NCBI GenBank assembly: GCA_028641055.1
Contig: CM054061.1
Location: 113,468,019-113,532,018 of the forward strand
Length of the DNA stretch: 64,000 bases
DNA from: Alopecurus myosuroides
Lineage: Eukaryota > Streptophyta > Magnoliopsida > Poales > Poaceae
Reading direction: 5' to 3'
The notes beneath the pieces were generated by a model that saw nothing but the letters and a program-made list of their open reading frames with translations, was not told where the DNA came from and searched no databases. The translations under genes and the position numbers were made by a program. How positions within the stretch are numbered: the stretch's first letter is position 1; every line of letters starts with the position of its first letter. Below are positions 1 through 10,610 of this stretch, piece after piece.

Positions 1-2
1 CG

Positions 3-3000
3 GATGTGAGGTGGGAGACGTGCAAGGTGAGGAGGGGAGTGCCGGCGGCGGACTTCATCCCCTGCCTCGACAACATCAAGGCCATCAAGGCGCTGCGCTC
101 CAGGCGGCACATGGAGCACCGGGAGCGCCACTGCCCTGCTCCGCCGCCCAGGTGCCTCGTCCGGACGCCAGCGGGGTACCGGCTCCCCGTGCCGTGGCCG
201 CGCAGCCGTGACATGGTGAGGAACTTGCGCGCTTGCCTTTGTCGGTAAGACACGCTCTAGTTAGTTTGTTGTCCATGTGCTCTGCTTTCGGCGTTTCTAT
301 TACAAATTGCCGCCCTATTTGTATGATTGGGTGCTCAGCTACCACAATATCTAATTTTGATACTAGAAGATCAATAGACACTGCCAAACTAGGAACATTA
401 TCTGTTTTTCGAATCTACCGTGCTTGCTTAATATATCTAATTTTGTATTGATAAGCGGTTTATAACTCTCAAGGAACCTAGTGAACCTTATATACTATTT
501 ATACCTTGATTTAATGAATACCTTCTGTGGCTAACGATTAACAAGATGTGTACTAATGCTTGTTAATCTGCTTTCCAAATTCCAGATTTGGTACAACAAT
601 GTTCCCCACCCAAAACTGGTGGAGTATAAGAAGGACCAGAAATGGGTTACAAAGTCTGGTGATTATTTTGTTTTCCCTGGAGGTGGAACCCAGTTCAAAG
701 ATGGTGTTGCAAGATACATTCAGTTTGTGGAACAGGTATATACTAATCTGTCACCTTGATCCATGTCTGAACTTTGAACAGGTTAAGTTTGCAACAAAGT
801 TCCTTTACTAGTTTTAGGACCAAATGAGTTCTGTGTACTTGTGAATTGAGATGCTTCTTACGTGTATGGTTGCCAATGCACAGTATTTCCTCTGGTAATG
901 TTGAGACTTGAGAGGTGGACAAAACAGTCGGCAATGTCATGCAAACATAGTAATAATGACATTATATAGAACCCTAAAGTTGTTACCTTTTTTTCAGTTG
1001 AGACCCTAAACTATATTAATCTGTACTAAATAGACACCTTCATGTCAACATCTTCCTGCTTTTTGCTTGCGGTGAAGTCAAGAGCTCTTCACTCAATTAT
1101 CAAGGTCTGGATATAATCAGCCTTTGGTTAATGCCATGTTATTTCCCCCCATTTTTCAAAGTTAGAACAAATAATCATGTGCTCTTACAGGCAGAGTCAG
1201 TCTATGCTGTACTAGTTTGTTTCGGTACTTAGTAATGTGCTTCTGTTGCTTAAACAATCACTCCTATTGGGGTACAGCCATTTAAAGGTTTCTCTACAAC
1301 GCTGCCATCGGTTTCATTGTCTAGCTTCTTGTATTTTTTTTCCTGAATTCATATCATAATTCTCCTGTATAATTTGTTTATAGATAATGCCTACCATTCA
1401 ATGGGGAACACATACAAGAACTGTCCTGGATGTTGGATGTGGTGTTGCCAGCTTTGGTGGATACCTGCTTGACAGGAATGTAATTACTATGTCATTGGCC
1501 CCAAAAGATGAGCATGAAGCTCAGATACAGTTTGCATTAGAGCGTGGAATTCCAGCATTTTTAGGAGTGATTGGAACTCAAAAGCTCCCTTTCCCTGATA
1601 ATGCATTTGATGTGGTCCACTGTGCAAGGTGCAGAGTCCGTTGGTACGAGAATGGCAAGTGCTATGTTCCTTCATGCCATTTTATAAGCTACCGTACTAT
1701 CTATCTTCCCTTTGCAGATAAGTGTAGCATTTTTTTCTCATACTAATTTATTTGTAAATATCTATTGCTATTGGGAATGTGCAGGTGGAAAACCATTGTT
1801 GGAGCTTAACAGAGTGCTAAGGCCCGGAGGATTTTTCATTTGGTCTGCAACTCCTGTCTATCGTCAAGAAGAAAGAGATCAAGATGACTGGAAAGGTTCG
1901 TGAGCAATCATATTATAGTACACATCTTATAGCCTCTGTTTTCATCCTAGTAACAACATCTTGAAGATTGGCGCAAGTGTTAGATGAAGTGAACAGATAC
2001 TCATATGTGTGGATTGCTGATAAAACACACTATAATATTGACTAAAGCAAAGGTTGAGACCATGGAAAAGTGTAGTAAGTAACGGAGTCATTACTAATCA
2101 AAGGGAAACATATTTCAGTACTCAAGTTTCGAAAGATGTCTACAACATTACCTCGTTTATTTTATATGTAGTTTTGCTTCTTGCCACAACATTGTTTACT
2201 TCTCAAGTAAGTAGTGTCATTTTTATGACCAATTTTGTGCTAACTAGAAATCTCGTACATGTGGCAGCAATGGTTACCCTGACCAAATCGATCTGCTGGA
2301 GAACAGTAGTAAAATCTCAAGATATTAATGGAATCGGTGTTGTTATATATCAAAAACCAGCCTCGAATTCTTGCTACCTTGAGCGGAAAGCTAATGAACC
2401 TCATCTGTGCTCTGAGAAAGATGGACCACGTTTTCCTTGGTATGTTATAGTTTGCCCTTTGTTTTCTCTTCTTGTTGTTCCACCAGCAGACTGCTAGAGA
2501 TCTTCTATCAGCTACTTGCCTTGTTCTGCGGCTCACTGGCAGACATCAGTTGTGTGATTGATACCATTTGCAGCCTGTCCTCATCGTAGACATCATAGTT
2601 TATAAGTACTGCAGTTTCAAATCGGCGCCATCTATACCCATTTGTTTTATCTTTGCTTTTGCAGGTATGCTCCTCTTGACAGTTGCATTTTGCCAACTGC
2701 TGTTTCCAGTTCAGATGAAACAAAAAACTCACCCCTTCTGTGGCCTGAGAGACTTGTCAGATACGCAAGTGTACCATACGATTCTGCTACTATTGAGAAG
2801 TTTGATGCTGATACAAAGTATTGGAGGCAAGTCATTTCGGACGTATACTCTAATGACTTTCCAGTTAATTGGTCAAGTGTCCGTAATGTAATGGACATGA
2901 ATGCTGGTTATGGAGGGTAAGAGAAGATAACTTCTGCTGATTAATTTTGTGAAATTCGTTTTCTTATGCCACCAATATCAATCCTTGTAGCTTTAATGCT

Positions 3001-3972
3001 TCTACTTCGTAGATACTCCCTCCGTCCACTTTTATAAGGCTCTCTTACTATTGAAATGCTAGGAAGTTTGCCTTATAAAAGTGGACGGAGGGAGTACATT
3101 TTTTGGTAGATGTCCGTTCATTGGTTGTGCCTGGGTTTTGACCATTCAAATATGTACTTTGTTAGTACAAAAAATAGCTTGAACACAATTAGTCAACATT
3201 GGAGTAAATGTTTCTCTTTATTGGATACTAGACTGCCAAGTCAGATATCTGTTCTTTTATAGGGATTATGCAAATAAGAAACTTCCTTAGTGACACTAAA
3301 GATTTTATTTTTGTAATCAGATGTAGATCTGTGTAGGTATAGCCGTATAGTCGTTATCCTTTTTTTGGACCATGTAATTTGTTATCGGCCTAATGAAAAA
3401 CTATTTCATTATGGGGATATTAATCAGGCTAATTTTGTTATGAAAAACTATTTCATTATGGGGATATTAATCAGGCTAATTTTGTTAAACCAGATTTGCA
3501 GCAGCACTTGTTGATCAACCTTTATGGGTTATGAATGTCGTACCTATTGGGCAGTCAGATACCTTGCCAGTGATTTTTAGCAGAGGTTTGATTGGGGTGT
3601 ATCATGACTGGTGTGAATCTTTCAACACATACCCAAGGACCTATGATGTTCTTCACATGAGTGATCTCCTTGGAAGTCTTACAAATAGGTAAACAGTCAT
3701 TCCTGGATGAATCTTACTACGCGTGCTCCCTTTTGTCAGAGTATAGCCTGATATCAGTGTCTCCCTTTAGGTGTGACATCCTTGAAGTAGCAGCCGAAAT
3801 CGACAGGATATTGAGGCCTGGCAGATGGTTTGTGTTGAAAGACACCATGGACATGATAAAAAAGATGCGCCCAGTTCTCCGCTCTCTACACTACGAGACT
3901 GTAGTTGTGCAGCGGCAATATCTCGTTTCTACAAAGAGTTTCTGGCGTCCCGGGGCTTCTAGGCCAGGATGA
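3..3972 (+). CDS. Probable methyltransferase PMT family (DUF248/Methyltransf_29), 5'-truncated by window edge
   Basis: About 521 codons are visible; the N-terminus lies upstream of the window. Exons deduced by reading frame and splice signals are 3-215, 586-735, 1384-1654, 1785-1895, 2268-2439, 2665-2916, 3494-3688 and 3771-3972 (TGA stop); all join in frame. Family hallmarks seen: [28 protein letters not shown]-binding motif [78 protein letters not shown], and a C-terminal RILRPGRWF...SFWRP. Known for the family: type II Golgi membrane proteins with an SAM-methyltransferase fold; members such as QUA2 act in pectin homogalacturonan methylation. Motif wording ([19 protein letters not shown]) looks closest to the PMT23 type, which is inference. 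All introns are GT-AG except intron 3 (1655-1784), which has a GC donor (AATG/gcaagt). No internal stop or frameshift appears, so the gene is probably functional. Confidence 0.93.
3014..3096. mobile_element. Stowaway MITE in intron 6 of the PMT gene
   Basis: An 83-bp element bounded by TA, with perfect terminal inverted repeats of about 25 bp starting CTCCCTCCGTCCACTTTTA, so nearly the whole element folds into one hairpin. TA target, short length and the CTCCCTCCGTCC end are diagnostic of Tc1/mariner-type Stowaway elements of grasses. It lies mid-intron, away from splice sites. A close relative is at 17895-17980. Confidence 0.92.
3393..3487. repeat. 47-bp perfect tandem duplication next to the intron 6 acceptor
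   Basis: The unit starting ATGAAAAACTATTTCATTAT occurs at 3393 and again at 3440 with no visible difference, ending 6 bp before the AG of the exon 7 acceptor (exon starts 3494). It therefore duplicates the likely branch-point and pyrimidine region. The perfect identity suggests a recent replication-slippage or break-repair event. Confidence 0.9.
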
Positions 3973-4245
3973 CATGGGCCAAATTTCAAAGGGAGCCATC
4001 AACGCGCAGAAGTTCTCTTGATTCTGTAAATTCTGATTGGATCGATTCTTTTATACAGCAGAGATATACTTTGGTCAAATCGAGACAGCTCCGAGTACAA
4101 ACTTGTGTACTCTGATGTGCCGATTCTTTTCTTGTCAAAGCAGAGTAATCGGGTGTCGTAGTTTGTAGGATAGTGCTAACAGAGGCGCACAAACAGGATA
4201 TGAGATCATCTTTTTTTATACTTGTTCATTGGTTGTACATTGAAC

Positions 4246-4251
4246 AATAAA
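4246..4251 (+). terminator. Putative poly(A) signal of the PMT gene
   Basis: AATAAA lies 274 bp after the TGA stop in a T-rich region. This is a plausible 3'-UTR length for a plant gene. No transcript evidence is available. Confidence 0.5.
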
Positions 4252-5407
4252 AGGTTTTGAAGCTTGGAAGAAATGTGAGACCCCTCCTTTCTTCTATGTG
4301 TTCATAGTTATGCAAGAGCAATATGCATACATGTATCTGCACGTCAGCACGTGTGCAGTACCTGTAGGCTATTAGCCTATTACTAGCACTTGGATCCCCA
4401 GAGAACGGCGATCTGTTTTCTTTCTGTCAGCATTCACTTATCTGTCTCTCTTTTCTGTATCTTTAGAATGCGACTGAATTTGATTTTCATGCATTGCTTG
4501 TTTATGGAACGTTGGCTCCTCAATGTTTTGTTCTTGTAGGAGTGTTTATATCTAGAAATTTTTTTCTGAAACTTATATGCGTAATTACCACGCTAAGGTG
4601 GTTTTCAGCTGATGTTCTCTGCGCTTGTCTCGTGCGACAGAGCGGTACGAGGCCCGTCAGCTGCCGGTGCAAATTTAAAAACCGGCTGCTGCTTACTCGA
4701 AAGCTGACACCTGACTGTAAAAAGGTATTTCTCGCTGGTAGGGAGTCGTTGGTTTCGTTGAAATAGCCTTTCACCCACTATATTAATATAGCACCACACG
4801 GTACAACTTGTAAACCACTATTAGGGCAAACAACACAATCAAGCCCAAAAGAAAATAAAGAGAAAAGGAAGAGAAAAACAATGTTGACATCGGTGGATCA
4901 ACAAAAACAACAATGACTCGCAATCACTGCGGCCTCTTCGGAGACACCCCACCACGCTCCTCGCACTCTGAATCTCCGCGTACCCAACAACACCTCCAGA
5001 ATTGGTTTAGCTGCAAGCAAGCGAAATTACCCGAATCTGAGGAGACTATATTTAGACTGATGCTACACTAGCTTGTACCCAGATTAAGCTAGCAACTAGC
5101 TAGCCATGATTCATGTGGGGAAGCTCCTCCTGATCTATCCCCGGTGTGCATGGCATCAGTGTCTAAACTAGCTGCTAATTAACTAGCCATGAACTTTCTT
5201 GCATGTAAAACTCTGAGCTGCCTTAGCTCGCCCGTTTTCTAATAAAATCCAGGTAGGGGGCAGCCCCCCTCCCGAAGCTTGATAAAAAAGGAAAAAACTA
5301 GCCATGAACACGCATAATGCATATATTTCGAGACCCAGTTCAATTACTAGTAGTAGTAATCAGCAAGCCATGCATGCTTACGCCTACCTATTTGCCTATT
5401 ACTGGTT
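4252..5407. other. Intergenic stretch, possible decayed retroposon tails
   Basis: No gene is recognised. The segment at about 4765-5060 has the look of a reverse-oriented LINE 3' end (CCTTTCACCCACTATATTA followed by A-rich sequence). The segment at about 5230-5295 has a GGGGGCAGCCCCCC palindrome before an A-run (GATAAAAAAGG), also like a retroposon tail. Both are weak impressions, not identifications. The remainder is low-copy-looking AT-rich DNA. Confidence 0.3.
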
Positions 5408-5572
5408 GCCCTTGTTAAATATATTTTGGTATACCGTGTGTGTATTGTACACGGATACCTAGTATACCGTATAACCTGTATACGGATACTGTCTCTGTAC
5501 CGAATCCGGCTCTATGCCTCCTATATTAACACGCAGCCGGGTATGGACTCTTGTACCCGTTCAATCACAACT

Positions 5573-5693
5573 GAGAAAATTACAAAAATCTACCACAATT
5601 GGGGCAGTGGTTGCGAGTCAGTACCAATTGTGGAATTTTTTGCTAAAAACTACCGCATCTTGGACTAACGACAACAAATTGCACTGATTTTTG
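5573..5693 (+). repeat. Pack-MULE left terminal inverted repeat
   Basis: 121 bp, the reverse complement of 6923-7043 except for one base (ACAAC here, ATAAC-equivalent in the right arm). The outer end is GAGAAAATTAC. Confidence 0.93.
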
Positions 5694-6088
5694 TCTAACC
5701 AAAAATTGACAGCTGCGCTGACGTGTTGGACCCATCTGTAAGGCTGACTAGGCAGCAGAAGTGGATGTGGAGCTGAGGTGGCTGGCGGGACTACCTGTCA
5801 GCCACATATTTTCGTTGGCCTCTGACTAATATTCTTTCTTTCTTTTTTTTCAGCGTGGACTAAAAGCTTTCGGAGCAGGAGCTCCTTGGCCATGGAGGCC
5901 GGCCGATCCCGATCCCGATTTCGGATGTCACCACGGAGGTATTCGTCGCGGGGGAACCTGGCCGTGCTAAGACGACAAGCGCCGCACCGCGCCCATGGCC
6001 CGATGGCCGTCCTCCATAGCCTGCTTCTGCGTCGCCCCGTCGCCGCCCTCCCCTTGCATCCGGCTGCGCCACCGGTCGCTCTCCTCCA

Positions 6089-6541
6089 GCCGCAGCGGTG
6101 GCAGATCGCGAGGGCCTCGGCGAGCTGCGCGGCGACGGCGGTGGCTTCGGGCTCCAGCAGGGCGCGCCATGGCGGAGGCGGACCAAGTCGAGGAGGTCGG
6201 GCCGTGTGGACTCGTCCTCGTAGACCGCGTGCACAGGCACGACGCCGGGTTCCCAGCAGCGGCGAGCTGCGCAAGCTTCGGCTCGAGCTCGGCGAGGCCG
6301 CGGTCGAGGTCGTCGGAGAGGCGCGAGCGGTCGACGGACTTGACGGCGTAGAGGTCGTCGGTGGCGCGGGAGGCGCAGTGCACAGGCACGACGCCGGGTT
6401 CCCAGCAGCGGCGAGTTGCGCAAGCTTCGGCTCGAGCTCGGCGAGGCCGCGGTCGAGGTCGTCGGAGAGGCGCGAGCGGTCGACGGACTTGACGGCGTAG
6501 AGGTCGCCGGTGGCGCGGGAGGCGCAGTGGTGGACGACGCG
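6089..6541 (-). pseudogene. Captured fragment resembling PEP carboxylase kinase (PPCK) N-lobe
   Basis: Read on the minus strand: CASRATGDLYAVKSVDRSR (kinase subdomain II with the VAIK-like AVKS lysine), then SDDLDRGLAELEPKLAQL, then in another frame VVPVHAVYEDES, then PDLLDLVRLRHGAP and LEPEATAVAAQLAEALAICHR. This order and wording match what I know of grass PPCKs, small Ca2+-independent kinases that phosphorylate PEP carboxylase. The start codon, the glycine-rich loop, the HRD catalytic loop and the DFG motif are absent. A 149-bp tandem duplication and at least two frame changes break the reading frame. Intact donor genes exist in grasses, but the donor is not in this window. The family call is from memory; a protein kinase fragment is the safe reading. 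Confidence 0.72.
6229..6526. repeat. 149-bp tandem duplication inside the captured kinase fragment
   Basis: 6229-6377 and 6378-6526 are nearly identical; the differences seen are GAGCTGC/GAGTTGC and GGTCGTCGG/GGTCGCCGG. Because 149 is not a multiple of three, the duplication shifts frame. It doubles the segment encoding the subdomain II region of the kinase fragment. Confidence 0.9.
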
Positions 6542-6922
6542 AAGCGGCTGCGCTGGCGAGGCCGCGCGCGTCGGCCGGACAGACCCCGGCGGGCGACGGC
6601 TCTGCTGCTGCACGAGGGGCCCCTCCTGGCGGCTCGGGGAAATCCGGATGCAGATGGACGGCGGTGGTCCTCCGCTGCGGCCGTGGATGGGGAGGTCGAC
6701 GACGAAGCTTCCGACTTCCTCTTCCCGAGCTCTGGCCGCCGTCGCTTGGAAGGTCGCCGGTGCCTCGCCCGCGTGCGGCGACAAAGATGCGGGTCAGCGG
6801 TGTGAGAAACAAGGCTGACAGGTGGGGCAGAGGCCACCTCAGCGCCCCCTTCCACGTATACAGCCATGTCAGCCTGACAATTTAGCCCTACCGGTCAGAA
6901 ATGCTGTCAAACTCGTCTTAGG

Positions 6923-7043
6923 CAAAAATCAGTGCAATTTGTTATCGTTAGTCCAAGATGCGGTAGTTTTTAGCAAAAAATTCCACAATTGGTACTGACT
7001 CGCAACCACTGCCCCAATTGTGGTAGATTTTTGTAATTTTCTC
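6923..7043 (-). repeat. Pack-MULE right terminal inverted repeat
   Basis: 121 bp ending TAATTTTCTC, the inverted copy of 5573-5693. It is immediately followed by the second copy of the 9-bp target ATCACAACT. Confidence 0.93.
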
Positions 7044-7058
7044 ATCACAACTTCTACA

Positions 7059-7070
7059 TGGTATCAGAGC
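7059..7070 (+). promoter_or_regulatory. Copia primer binding site (initiator tRNA-Met)
   Basis: TGGTATCAGAGC directly follows the 5' LTR end and is complementary to the 3' end of plant initiator tRNA-Met (GCTCTGATACCA). This is the usual primer of Copia elements. It remains intact although the adjoining LTR is split. Confidence 0.9.
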
Positions 7071-7388
7071 AACTCCTCTCGTGACCTAGCTGCCGCCGAT
7101 CGCCGCCTTGAAGCCGCCATCGCCGCCAGGAAAAACTCCGGGTGATCTCCGCCAGATCGCCTCGACAAACCACAAACCAGAAGACCGACCTGCCGCCGTG
7201 TCGCTACTCCTTCGTGATCTAGCCACCGCCGCTCGTCCCCGACAAAATAAATCGCCGTCGCCGTAGTCATCTACAGCCGCCGCAAGAACAACCGTGATTA
7301 GTCGCTGTGCTGCTGTTCAAGCCGTCATCGCCTCTTCACCGACAAACAAACACAACCAAAACCCTAGACAACATCAGCACATCCGATC

Positions 7389-10300
7389 ATGAGCTCATCA
7401 TCATCCAGCGCGTCCCTAGCTGCGGCTCTCGGCAGTCCTCTGTCGCAGCAGCTGACGCGGGGAAACTTCCTCCAATGGCAGGCTCTTATTATCCCAGCGT
7501 TTCGTGGAGCCAATGTGATGGGGCTGCTAGATGGTTCTGATCGTGCGCCCGTCAAAACCATTGAATCTGAAGACTCGGAGAAGAAGAAGGTGCAAGTTGA
7601 AAACCCCGCATACGTTGCCTGGATCGCTCGGGATCAGCAAGTCTTGCGCTTCCTGTTAAATTCTCTCTCTCCGGAGATCTTATCGCATGTTCTCGGTATG
7701 GACAGCACTGCTGCCGCATGGTTCGCTATCAACGCAATGTTTAAAACTGCGTCCCGTACCAAAGCGCAGCATCTCCGAGAGAAGCTCAATGACATGAAGA
7801 AACTCAATCTGACAGCTGATCAATACTACACTCGGATGAAGGGGTTTGCCTCCGAGTTGTCCGCACTCGGCAAGCCCATAGGGGATGATGAGCTTCTCGG
7901 TTATCTTCTGCACGGACTGGACAAAGGAGAATACAACCCACTGATCACCTCAGTTCATGGAAACCCTAGCACCACACTTGATGAATTCTATGAGCAATTG
8001 TGCGGTTATGACATGCGCAACGGCGTCGAGGAAAACGGCTCTTTTATCTCTTCGGCTCACCTGGCCCGTAGAGGCTACGAGCGCCCGCGTGGTCGTACTC
8101 CTCCACGTGGGTATTCTCCTCCACCCCGTGTCCGCAGTCCAGACCGTACGCCTTCCTACCGTGGGCGTCCAGCCAATGATCGGTTCCGTGATGATGATCG
8201 TACATGGCGTCGTGATGACACTCGAGACGATGACCGCAACTGGCGTGGTGACCAGCGCAGGGATGATGATCGCCGCCCAGATAGAGGCCGTGATGATAGA
8301 GGTCGTGATGATAGAGGCCGTGATGACCGTCGTGATCGTCGCAATGACAATGGGGGCCGCCGTCGTGACCGTACACCCACAAAGTATGTTGATATAGATT
8401 GTCAAATCTGTAAGAAGTATGGACATCCTGCGAATGAGTGCTGGTGGCGTTACGCTGATGACAAGAGAAAGAGAGAAGAGTCAGAGAAGGAGGCACATCT
8501 TGCTGCTGCTCCTTATGGTGTGGACACAAACTGGTATGTTGATTCTGGTGCCACTGATCACATCACCAGTGAACTGAGCAAACTTCTTGTTGCAAACAAA
8601 TACTATGGTCAAGACAAGGTCCGCACTGCTGAAGGCACAGGTATGCACATTAGTCATATTGGTGATTCAATATTAAATATCCCTCATGGTTCCTTTGATC
8701 TTAAAAATATCCTTCATATTCCAAGTGCATCTAAAAATCTTTTATCTATTCATCGATTTACTATTGATAATCATGTCTTTATTGAGTTCCACCCTTTCTT
8801 CTTTTTAATCAAGGACCAAGCAAGCCGAAGAGTTCTGTTTAGAGGACCGTGCTATGATGGTCTCTATCCCATGGTGCCTATGTTTCATGAGACCTCCAAG
8901 CATGCTTTCCTCACAATAAAGCCATCTTCATCTACATGGCATCGCCGCTTAGGACATCCTTCTTCGTTTGTGGTTCAGCAAGTTCTTAGAAGAAATAAAA
9001 TAGCTTACACCCCAGAGAGTACCCCATATGTTTGTGATTCTTGTCAGCTAGCTAAGAGTCATCAGTTGCCATATCCTGTGTCCTCTAGTGTCTCCACTGC
9101 TCCGTTGGAACAAGTGTTTTCTGATGTATGGGGTCCTGCTCCACTCTCTGTGGGAAAACATGCGTATTATGTAAGCTTTATCGATGATTTCAGTAAATTC
9201 ACTTGGATATATTTGCTTAAGAAACGTTCTGATGTTTATCAAGCCTTTCTTAATTTTCAACAATATGTTGAACGCAAGTTTGATAGAAAAATCATCACCA
9301 TGCAAACTGATTGGGGAGGTGAATATGAGAAATTAAATGGTTTCTTTCAAAAGGTTGGCATCACTCATCATGTTTCTTGTCCTCATGCTCATCAACAAAA
9401 TGGTTCTGCTGAAAGAAAACATCGTCACATAGTTGAAGTTGGTCTTGCATTGCTTGCTAATGCATCTATACCCTTAAAATATTGGGATGAAGCATTTGTT
9501 ACTGCCACTTTTCTTATCAACTTGCTTCCTAGTAAAGTCTTGAATTTTGACACCCCCATTGAACGTCTCCTCAATATCAAACCAAATTATGATGCTCTTC
9601 GCACTTTTGGTTGTGCATGTTGGCCAAACTTGTGTCCTTACAATAAACGTAAGCTTGCTTTCCGTTCTACACGGTGTGTTTTCCTTGGGTATAGCCCTCT
9701 TCATAAGAGTGTCAAATGTCTTGATGTATCTACAGGAAGAATCTATATTTCACGTGACGTTGTTTTTGATGAAAACGTGTTTCCCTTTGCTTCACTTCAT
9801 CCTAATGCCGGTGCCATCCTAAAGCAACAAATCTTGCTCCTTCCATCAACAACTCCTAATGAGGGTGTAACTAATATTGATCATCATATGTCTCCTATTG
9901 TGCCAATCACTGATGTGGAACAGGTCTACGAAGATGCAGAAGAAAATTCGAGTCAAATTGATGCATCCAGCAGCTCGGAAAGTGATGTTGAACATTTGGC
10001 AGAAAATGACGAAACCTGCACTGAATCCGATGCTGATCCGCCTGAACATTCTCCTGTCAGAAGTGATCCCGAGGAGGATCCGCCCTCGTTCCCCGCGCGG
10101 TCTCCCTCGCCCGTGTCCCTTCGCACGCTGTCCCAGGAGACGCGTGGGGGGCACAGCATCCCGCGGTCCCCGTCGCCAGCTCTGTCCCCGCAGCCCTCGT
10201 CGCCCGTGCGGTCTCCCTGCGCGCAGACCGAGGAGATGCGTGGGGAGCGCATGCCTACGCCCGCTCCGGATGCTCCACTTGGCGAAGCGGGGGACAAAAG

Positions 10301-10610
10301 CAGGAGGATCTCGATGCTGATCTCCTCTTCCCAGCTGTCGGCTGCTGGATCTTCTGTGGCCACAGCTGGTGAGGGAGGAAATGCTGCAGAAGAAGAAGAA
10401 AACGACGTGCCTTCGGTTCTTCGGTTGGAGTTCGCACGCGACTTCAAAAAGGCATTCAAAAACCAAATAAGTTCACGGATGGAACTATTCCGTATGGGAT
10501 TGGTATTCGCAAGAAAGGTATACAAAAATCAAAGAAATATTCTGATAATTCTGTTCGATATGGTCTGTTTTCTTCTACAGGAGAACCCTGTACACTTTGA
10601 GAGGCTTTAA
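7389..10610 (+). CDS. Copia gag-protease-integrase polyprotein (Ale lineage), frameshifted before RT
   Basis: 1,073 codons from ATG at 7389. In order: N-terminal gag with [19 protein letters not shown] (about residue 20), an Arg/Asp-rich tract of repeated GRDDR codons (residues 255-330), zinc knuckle [14 protein letters not shown] (about 337), protease DSGATDH (about 383), pre-integrase WHRRLGHPS (about 516), and integrase core with FSDVWGP (576), [13 protein letters not shown] (594), TDWGGEY (640) and [11 protein letters not shown]. After about residue 1000 the frame is wrong: the true pol frame is +2 from about 10385-10432 onward (reading [16 protein letters not shown]), so the last 60 residues are out-of-frame noise. 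Gag forms the virus-like particle, protease cleaves the polyprotein, and integrase inserts the cDNA. Confidence 0.93.
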   Translation: MSSSSSSASLAAALGSPLSQQLTRGNFLQWQALIIPAFRGANVMGLLDGSDRAPVKTIESEDSEKKKVQVENPAYVAWIARDQQVLRFLLNSLSPEILSHVLGMDSTAAAWFAINAMFKTASRTKAQHLREKLNDMKKLNLTADQYYTRMKGFASELSALGKPIGDDELLGYLLHGLDKGEYNPLITSVHGNPSTTLDEFYEQLCGYDMRNGVEENGSFISSAHLARRGYERPRGRTPPRGYSPPPRVRSPDRTPSYRGRPANDRFRDDDRTWRRDDTRDDDRNWRGDQRRDDDRRPDRGRDDRGRDDRGRDDRRDRRNDNGGRRRDRTPTKYVDIDCQICKKYGHPANECWWRYADDKRKREESEKEAHLAAAPYGVDTNWYVDSGATDHITSELSKLLVANKYYGQDKVRTAEGTGMHISHIGDSILNIPHGSFDLKNILHIPSASKNLLSIHRFTIDNHVFIEFHPFFFLIKDQASRRVLFRGPCYDGLYPMVPMFHETSKHAFLTIKPSSSTWHRRLGHPSSFVVQQVLRRNKIAYTPESTPYVCDSCQLAKSHQLPYPVSSSVSTAPLEQVFSDVWGPAPLSVGKHAYYVSFIDDFSKFTWIYLLKKRSDVYQAFLNFQQYVERKFDRKIITMQTDWGGEYEKLNGFFQKVGITHHVSCPHAHQQNGSAERKHRHIVEVGLALLANASIPLKYWDEAFVTATFLINLLPSKVLNFDTPIERLLNIKPNYDALRTFGCACWPNLCPYNKRKLAFRSTRCVFLGYSPLHKSVKCLDVSTGRIYISRDVVFDENVFPFASLHPNAGAILKQQILLLPSTTPNEGVTNIDHHMSPIVPITDVEQVYEDAEENSSQIDASSSSESDVEHLAENDETCTESDADPPEHSPVRSDPEEDPPSFPARSPSPVSLRTLSQETRGGHSIPRSPSPALSPQPSSPVRSPCAQTEEMRGERMPTPAPDAPLGEAGDKSRRISMLISSSQLSAAGSSVATAGEGGNAAEEEENDVPSVLRLEFARDFKKAFKNQISSRMELFRMGLVFARKVYKNQRNILIILFDMVCFLLQENPVHFERL

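Larger units (their letters stand above)
5573..7043. mobile_element. Pack-MULE (non-autonomous Mutator-like element) with captured GC-rich gene fragments
   Basis: A 1,471-bp element with 121-bp terminal inverted repeats (5573-5693 and 6923-7043, one mismatch seen) starting GAGAAAATTAC. It is flanked by the perfect 9-bp target duplication ATCACAACT (5564-5572 and 7044-7052). Long TIRs plus a 9-bp TSD define Mutator-like elements. There is no transposase; the interior (about 5830-6850) is far more GC-rich than the TIRs and flanks, typical of Pack-MULEs that carry gene fragments. One captured piece resembles a protein kinase (see 6089-6541); the others are not recognised. It inserted after the Copia element, itself nearly undiverged, so the MULE moved recently. 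Confidence 0.93.
5413..7058 (+). repeat. 5' LTR of the Copia element, split by the Pack-MULE
   Basis: LTR bases 1-160 are at 5413-5572. The last six (TCTACA) are at 7053-7058, after the MULE and its duplicated target. The assembled length is 166 bp, the same as the 3' LTR. The insertion falls just before the LTR/PBS junction, so a transcript starting in this LTR would have to read through the MULE. Confidence 0.93.

Noticed and set aside
5798..6867. Several 200-335-codon open frames on both strands in the Pack-MULE interior
   Set aside because: They overlap each other in high-GC, tandemly duplicated sequence and mix frames of the broken kinase fragment; none is a credible intact gene.
7950..8529. 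Open frames antisense to gag (Ile/Thr-rich and His-rich)
   Set aside because: Shadows of the repeated GRDDR codons of the Copia gag; no independent support.
9846..10525. 190-206-codon minus-strand frames opposite the Copia pol linker
   Set aside because: GC-rich Pro/Ser linker of the polyprotein read backwards; no domain.
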